Source: Metabacillus rhizolycopersici
GTDB lineage: Bacteria > Bacillota > Bacilli > Bacillales > Bacillaceae
Reading direction: 5' to 3'
Assembly (NCBI RefSeq): GCF_020075705.1
Contig: NZ_JAIQUM010000031.1
Location: forward strand, 1-57,544
DNA: 57,544 nt
Position 1 is the stretch's first letter, and each line of letters opens with the position of its first letter. The notes under the pieces were generated by a model. It did not search any database and was not told the DNA's origin. It saw only the letters and a program-made list of their open reading frames with translations. The translations under genes and the position numbers were made by a program. This document shows, in pieces, positions 53,765 through 57,544 of this stretch.

Positions 53765-54364
53765 CTATTGGTCTTTTGGTAAATGATTTAAAAAGTGATG
53801 AATTGAGTTTTCAACGTCTTTTTTAACTTGCCGGAGAATATCTTGCTTTTTATCCAGTAGGGAATCTTGTTCTGTTAATGGTTGACCATTTATATAATAT
53901 TGAATTCGACTATCGATTTGTTTACGAATATCCTCAATAATATGTTTGCGATGCGGATCATCAAGGCGCAGGTCATATTGGTGTTCCGCCTGTTCGATCA
54001 ATCGTACACAATCCTCATTTAAAAACTGACTTACTTCTTCGCTGCATTGCTGAAATAGTTGTTCTCGTAATTGTTGGTGAACGCCATTTACGTTCATCCC
54101 ACCTTGTTGGACGTCGAAGTTGTCAATTTGCCCAGGGTCAGTTGGGTTTAGACCTATATTCAATGTACCATCAAGATGTTCAACTTTTAGCTGGTCAAAT
54201 TTGTATTCAATTTTTTCAATATTAGTGTATGGCTGTTTCTTAATTTTTTCAACATCTGATTTGAGATCACGAATCGTTTCATTCAGCTGTTGAATTTTTT
54301 GATCCTGTTGTTGGATATATTGCTGAAGTTGCTGTAAGTAGTTCATAATATCGTAATTATACAA
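53765..54364 (-). CDS. gerPC: Spore germination protein GerPC
   Basis: Protein of 199 residues, the only large, soluble GerP member. The N-terminal coiled coil (YLQQLQQYIQQQDQKIQQLN onward, about 8-45) is followed by a domain with LDGTLNIGLNP. The TTG start at 54364 has GGTGGGTG upstream; the ATG at residue 7 is an alternative. Confidence 0.88.
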   Translation of the reverse strand: MYNYDIMNYLQQLQQYIQQQDQKIQQLNETIRDLKSDVEKIKKQPYTNIEKIEYKFDQLKVEHLDGTLNIGLNPTDPGQIDNFDVQQGGMNVNGVHQQLREQLFQQCSEEVSQFLNEDCVRLIEQAEHQYDLRLDDPHRKHIIEDIRKQIDSRIQYYINGQPLTEQDSLLDKKQDILRQVKKDVENSIHHFLNHLPKDQ

Positions 54365-54461
54365 ATTTCATCACCCACCTTTATTACTTCACACAACAGT
54401 TGATACTATCTATATATGCAAATCTGGGTAAGTGGGTGAATGCCTAATTTATTCCAGATAC

Positions 54462-54504
54462 ATGGGCAGTAAAACCCTCACTGATGGAAGTTTCACTTTA
54501 TGGA
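54462..54504 (+). repeat. Repeat family A, deleted remnant at the gerPB stop
   Basis: GGGCAGTAAAACCC joins directly to TCACTGATGGAAGTTTCACT, i.e. the left and right ends of the family with the middle lost. The following TTA is the gerPB stop read on the minus strand. Confidence 0.65.
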
Positions 54505-54734
54505 CTGGCAGTTGGTGATGTAAGTGGAACGATTGGTTCTTCTGTTTCTGATAAGACTCCGGTTAATGCTTCACTCTCAATTTGAGGAGCTGGTTGTGTA
54601 AAGCCACCTGTATTGTAAAGGTTTGAAAGAGGCTTAATTATTCCAGCACTTCCAATTTGTAAGACAGAGGAATTGCTTACGGCTTCGACCCGCAAGTAAT
54701 TAATACAAATGGATTGATTAATATAGAAATTCAT
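54498..54734 (-). CDS. gerPB: Spore germination protein GerPB
   Basis: Protein of 78 residues: MNFYINQSICINYLRVEAVS, then NSSVLQIGSAGIIKPLSNLY and a Pro/Thr-rich tail. The NSSVLQIG motif is shared with GerPD and GerPE. AAGGAG lies eight bases before the ATG at 54734. The stop codon lies at the edge of a repeat family A remnant, so the C-terminus may have been reshaped by it. Confidence 0.9.
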   Translation of the reverse strand: MNFYINQSICINYLRVEAVSNSSVLQIGSAGIIKPLSNLYNTGGFTQPAPQIESEALTGVLSETEEPIVPLTSPTASP

Positions 54735-54746
54735 CGTCAACACTCC

Positions 54747-54968
54747 TTATAAATTCCCTGCAATCGGTTGATCGATAACATCATTATCATACGTATTTGT
54801 GACAGAATTCTGGTTGTAAATATTAAGACCATCACCAGTGTTAAAGGAACCGGCACCTGCAAATGTCTTTACTTCACTATACGGAGAAATTGTTATCACA
54901 TCTCCAATATGCACAACACTACTCGTTCCAACACTATTTACCTTAAATGCACCTACGATAGCTGGCAT
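54747..54968 (-). CDS. gerPA: Spore germination protein GerPA
   Basis: Protein of 73 residues: [40 protein letters not shown] and [20 protein letters not shown]. It shares its architecture with GerPF. The ATG at 54968 fits the family start. It is the first gene of the operon, with the SigK-like promoter about 75 bases upstream. Confidence 0.92.
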   Translation of the reverse strand: MPAIVGAFKVNSVGTSSVVHIGDVITISPYSEVKTFAGAGSFNTGDGLNIYNQNSVTNTYDNDVIDQPIAGNL

Positions 54969-55043
54969 TATGAACATCCCTTTTTTCAGTTTGGCAAACG
55001 ATACACGATTAAAATGACTTCATGTATTTGTACTGATGTTAAT

Positions 55044-55072
55044 TATTTTATGAAAAAACAGAAAATGTGTGA
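55044..55072 (-). promoter_or_regulatory. SigK-type promoter of the gerP operon
   Basis: On the minus strand the -10 element CATAAAATA fits the SigK consensus CATANNNTA. An AC dinucleotide lies 16 bases upstream (ATCACACATTTT). The gerP operon of B. subtilis is known to be SigK dependent. Confidence 0.6.
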
Positions 55073-55221
55073 TATTCGCGGAAAAATCTGATTTAAATAA
55101 GAGGTTAATAAACTGTGAAGAAGATGTTAGGTAAAGGCTTCGTCAGTGGAACACCAATGATCGAGGGTAGGAATACATTCTTTACTTTTAGCTTCTTACA
55201 CAAGATAGATATCAAGTTGAA

Positions 55222-55395
55222 TTAATTGCTTTTCTTCTCGTTAACGATCTTCTTCTCATTACTCCACTTAATTTCCTGAAGTAACAAAGTATCTAGTTCT
55301 TGACTACATTCTATTGTTTCAACTGAGTTCATCCCGTATTGCATAGCTGTTTTTATTAAATCTTGTCTTTTTAATTCAATATTATTGATAATCAT
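55222..55395 (-). CDS. yisI: Spo0E-family aspartyl-phosphate phosphatase (YisI-like)
   Basis: Protein of 57 residues. IELKRQDLIKTAMQYGMNSV is the first helix, and CSQELDTLLLQEI is the second, carrying the SQELD signature. Members dephosphorylate Spo0A-P and restrain sporulation. GGAGAAAG precedes the ATG. B. subtilis yisI is also next to gerPA. Confidence 0.85.
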   Translation of the reverse strand: MIINNIELKRQDLIKTAMQYGMNSVETIECSQELDTLLLQEIKWSNEKKIVNEKKSN

Positions 55396-55679
55396 TTTCT
55401 TTCTCCATCTCTTAATTAATATTTAGAAATGAACGTTCACGAAGTAGTGAAAATGCCTTCATTTACTAGGACAAACTTATTATACAATGGATTGAATTAA
55501 AAAAATCATATTCGCTAAAATAACAAAAAAACATACAGGATTCTACATAAATATACGCTCGTAAAGTGCTACGAAAATTGTAAACTAAAGGTATACAGAC
55601 AAAATTGGATTTGTTTCAAAAGAGATAGATCGCCATTTGCAAAATCATTTCTTTACGTGTTAAAAAGGGAGGAGTACAT

Positions 55680-56468
55680 ATGATTGATGCACATATTCAT
55701 CTTGACCAATATGATGCAGAAGAGATAAAAGATCGCATAAAAAGGTGGCAAGAAAACGGTATTGATGGAGTGGTAGGGGTAGCAACTAATTTGAGGTCAA
55801 GCTATGATATATTAAAACTTAAGCAAGACTTTCCAATTTTTGTTCGTGCTGCAATTGGACACCATCCTGAAATTCCACCACCAAGCAAACACGATTTATA
55901 TGAATTAACCAAATTAGTTAAAAGTGAAAGACATAATCTATCGGGAATCGGTGAAATTGGTTTACCGACTTATCGAAAAGAAGAGCTTTTAGAGCGTAAC
56001 CGTGAAGAAGAATTCAACGCTATTTTAGAAACGTTTCTAAAGTTGGCCAAGGATGAAAATTTACCTGTAGCACTGCATGCTGTTCATGAAGAATCGAAAA
56101 AAGTTTTATCTTTTTTAAAGAAGCACTCCATTCAAAAAGCACATTTTCATTGGTTAAAGGCACCAGATGAGGTGATCCATGAAATCGTCTCAGAAGGCTA
56201 TTATGTTTCAGTTACACCTGAGGTTTGTTATCGTGAAAGAGATCAAAGATTAGTAAAGAAAGTTCCAATTGATCAGCTGTTAATTGAAACAGATGGTCCA
56301 TGGCAGTACGGTGGACCTTTTGCAAGAAAAGAAACATCTCCATTACTATTGAAGGAAATTAGTAAGTCTGTATCGAATATAACTAAAATACCTTTAAAGA
56401 ACTTAAATGAAAAAATCTTCAATAATACAAACCGACTTTATCCCAATTTTGTGACGGATAAAAGTTGA
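55680..56468 (+). CDS. TatD-family metal-dependent hydrolase
   Basis: Protein of 262 residues, TIM-barrel amidohydrolase. Metal ligands run in order: DAHIHLD, GEIGLP, ALHAVHEE, AHFHWLK and ETDGPW. TatD proteins are 3'-5' DNA/RNA exonucleases or have unknown substrates. This one is more divergent than housekeeping TatD. AAAGGGAGGAG precedes the ATG. It is 27 bases from the yisK gene, so probably co-transcribed. Confidence 0.85.
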   Translation: MIDAHIHLDQYDAEEIKDRIKRWQENGIDGVVGVATNLRSSYDILKLKQDFPIFVRAAIGHHPEIPPPSKHDLYELTKLVKSERHNLSGIGEIGLPTYRKEELLERNREEEFNAILETFLKLAKDENLPVALHAVHEESKKVLSFLKKHSIQKAHFHWLKAPDEVIHEIVSEGYYVSVTPEVCYRERDQRLVKKVPIDQLLIETDGPWQYGGPFARKETSPLLLKEISKSVSNITKIPLKNLNEKIFNNTNRLYPNFVTDKS

Positions 56469-56495
56469 ATGTTATAAAAAAATAGGAGGATCTTG

Positions 56496-57398
56496 ATGAA
56501 ACTTGTAACGGCAACTCTACAAAATGAACAGTTTATTGGTCTTGTACACGGTGATAAAATAATTAATTTACAAAAAGCTGAAAAGGATATATTTGAGATA
56601 TCCTCGTTTCCAACAACTTTATTGGAATGTATCCCATTAGGTGATAAATTCATTCAAAATGTTAAACTCATTGTAGATAAGATCAATGTGGAAGAAGGGG
56701 CAGAAGGTTATCTTTATCCGATATCTGATGTAAAGCTTCTCTCACCTATACCAAGACCAATGAAAAATATTTTCTGTGTAGGAAAAAACTATCGTGACCA
56801 TGCGATTGAAATGGGTAGTGAAGCAGATGTGCCAGAACACGTAATGCTTTTTTCGAAAACTCCAACAACTGTCATTGGACACGAAGATGAAATTGATCCT
56901 CATTTACATATTACAAAAGAGCTAGATTATGAAGGTGAGCTCGCTGTTGTGATTGGCAAAAAGGGCAAGCAAATCAAAGAAGAAGAAGCGATGGATTATG
57001 TGTTTGGCTATACGATTCTTAACGATGTGACTGCAAGAAATCTCCAAAGACAGCATAAGCAATACCTGCTCGGAAAAAGTCTAGACACCTCATGTCCGAT
57101 TGGACCATATCTCGTTCATAAATCTGCTATTGACAATCCTTATGATCTAAAAATTACAACGAGGGTTAATGAGGAAGTAAGGCAAGATGGTCAAATAAAA
57201 GATATGATTTTTCCAATAGAACAAATTATCTCGACGATCTCACAAGGGACAACGCTTGAACCAGGTGATATTATTGCAACAGGAACTCCAGCAGGGGTTG
57301 GAAATGGATTTAATCCACCTAAGTTTTTACAGCCAGGTGATGTTGTGGAAATTGAGGTTGATAGGATTGGTGTTTTAAGAAATCGAATTATGGGATAA
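56496..57398 (+). CDS. yisK: YisK-like fumarylacetoacetate hydrolase-family protein
   Basis: Protein of 300 residues. NIFCVGKNYRDHAIEMG opens the FAH domain. DYEGELAVVIGKKGKQI gives the metal-binding Glu residues, followed by GYTILNDVTARNLQ and IIATGTPAGVG. B. subtilis YisK, of the same size, has oxaloacetate decarboxylase activity in this family and affects cell shape when overproduced. ATG at 56496 is chosen because AGGAGG is six bases upstream; a TTG lies one codon earlier. Confidence 0.88.
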   Translation: MKLVTATLQNEQFIGLVHGDKIINLQKAEKDIFEISSFPTTLLECIPLGDKFIQNVKLIVDKINVEEGAEGYLYPISDVKLLSPIPRPMKNIFCVGKNYRDHAIEMGSEADVPEHVMLFSKTPTTVIGHEDEIDPHLHITKELDYEGELAVVIGKKGKQIKEEEAMDYVFGYTILNDVTARNLQRQHKQYLLGKSLDTSCPIGPYLVHKSAIDNPYDLKITTRVNEEVRQDGQIKDMIFPIEQIISTISQGTTLEPGDIIATGTPAGVGNGFNPPKFLQPGDVVEIEVDRIGVLRNRIMG

Positions 57399-57413
57399 CA
57401 ATGAAGGTACTAG

Positions 57414-57544
57414 TCTAATTTATCCCACCTTAACGGGCAGTAAAACTCCGACTTCGAGATTCGAGAGAAGCAAAGAAGATAAGTGGGAGATAACTGCCCG
57501 TAAAGATCCGATAAGTCTCGCTAACCATCAGTGGGGATGAAGAA
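57414..57544 (+). repeat. Structured repeat family A, copy 4 (cut by window end)
   Basis: Apart from a few substitutions it is identical to copy 2, starting with CTAATTTATCCCACCTTAAC. The shared part therefore begins about 15 bases before the first stem. Confidence 0.87.

Noticed and set aside
1..57544. CRISPR arrays, tRNA, rRNA, transposases, integrases
   Set aside because: None seen: no regularly spaced short repeats, no cloverleaf or rRNA-like sequence, and no recognisable recombinase among the reading frames.

Overview
The window looks like a chromosomal segment of a low-G+C, endospore-forming member of the Bacillaceae. Evidence: a complete gerPABCDEF spore-coat/germination operon, a Spo0E-family phosphatase, the competence master regulator ComK, AddAB and SbcCD, strong AGGAGG-type ribosome binding sites, cre-like catabolite-repression sites, and gene order resembling the Bacillus subtilis stretch yhfN ... 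yhzC-comK ... yhjE-sipV ... addB-addA-sbcD-sbcC ... gerP ... yisI ... yisK.

Layout. (1) 1-2.5 kb: a structured intergenic repeat, a YhfN-type M48 membrane protease and a convergent AEC-family transporter. (2) 3.1-16.4 kb: a polyol catabolic island, best read as tetritol (erythritol/threitol) use: DeoR-family repressor, Zn-dependent EltD-like dehydrogenase, polyol permease, RpiB-type isomerase, DhaK and DhaL ketose kinase subunits, GlpX, transketolase, an atypical phosphofructokinase and transaldolase, with a GolD/DthD-like SDR facing them. Together these would take a tetritol through erythrulose phosphate and erythrose-4-phosphate to fructose-6-phosphate and glyceraldehyde-3-phosphate. (3) 17.4-23.5 kb: an acid-sugar cluster: FCD-type GntR regulator, divergent from a GarR-like reductase, a DUF1537-family kinase, a class II ketose-bisphosphate aldolase and a GntP-type permease. 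The set suggests kinase, then aldol cleavage to DHAP plus tartronate semialdehyde, then reduction to glycerate. (4) 24.0-34.1 kb: a pentitol region: polyol dehydrogenase, xylulokinase, an orphan membrane-anchored solute-binding protein, an MtlR-like PRD activator with an MtlA-like PTS EIICB, and a second polyol permease behind two cre-like sites. (5) 34.3-52.1 kb: the conserved backbone (yhzC, comK, yhjE, sipV, addBA, sbcDC) with several small uncharacterised proteins, including a triplicated-repeat protein and a short gene frameshifted at a T8 tract. (6) 52.4-57.4 kb: a 45-residue ORF, the gerP operon with a SigK-like promoter, a Spo0E-like protein, a TatD-family hydrolase and YisK.

Two families of dispersed intergenic repeats run through the window. 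One folds into two long hairpins, shows paired changes in the stem, and supplies the last codons of eltD and apparently the stop of gerPB. The other is the GCGCTT-type repeat seen in many Bacillaceae. A truncated second copy of the AEC transporter gene lies beside the acid-sugar regulator. Regulation appears layered: a local repressor per cluster (DeoR, FCD/GntR, MtlR-like) plus candidate CcpA cre sites. No tRNA, rRNA, CRISPR array, transposase or phage gene was recognised. All identifications come from reading the sequence; no database search was possible.
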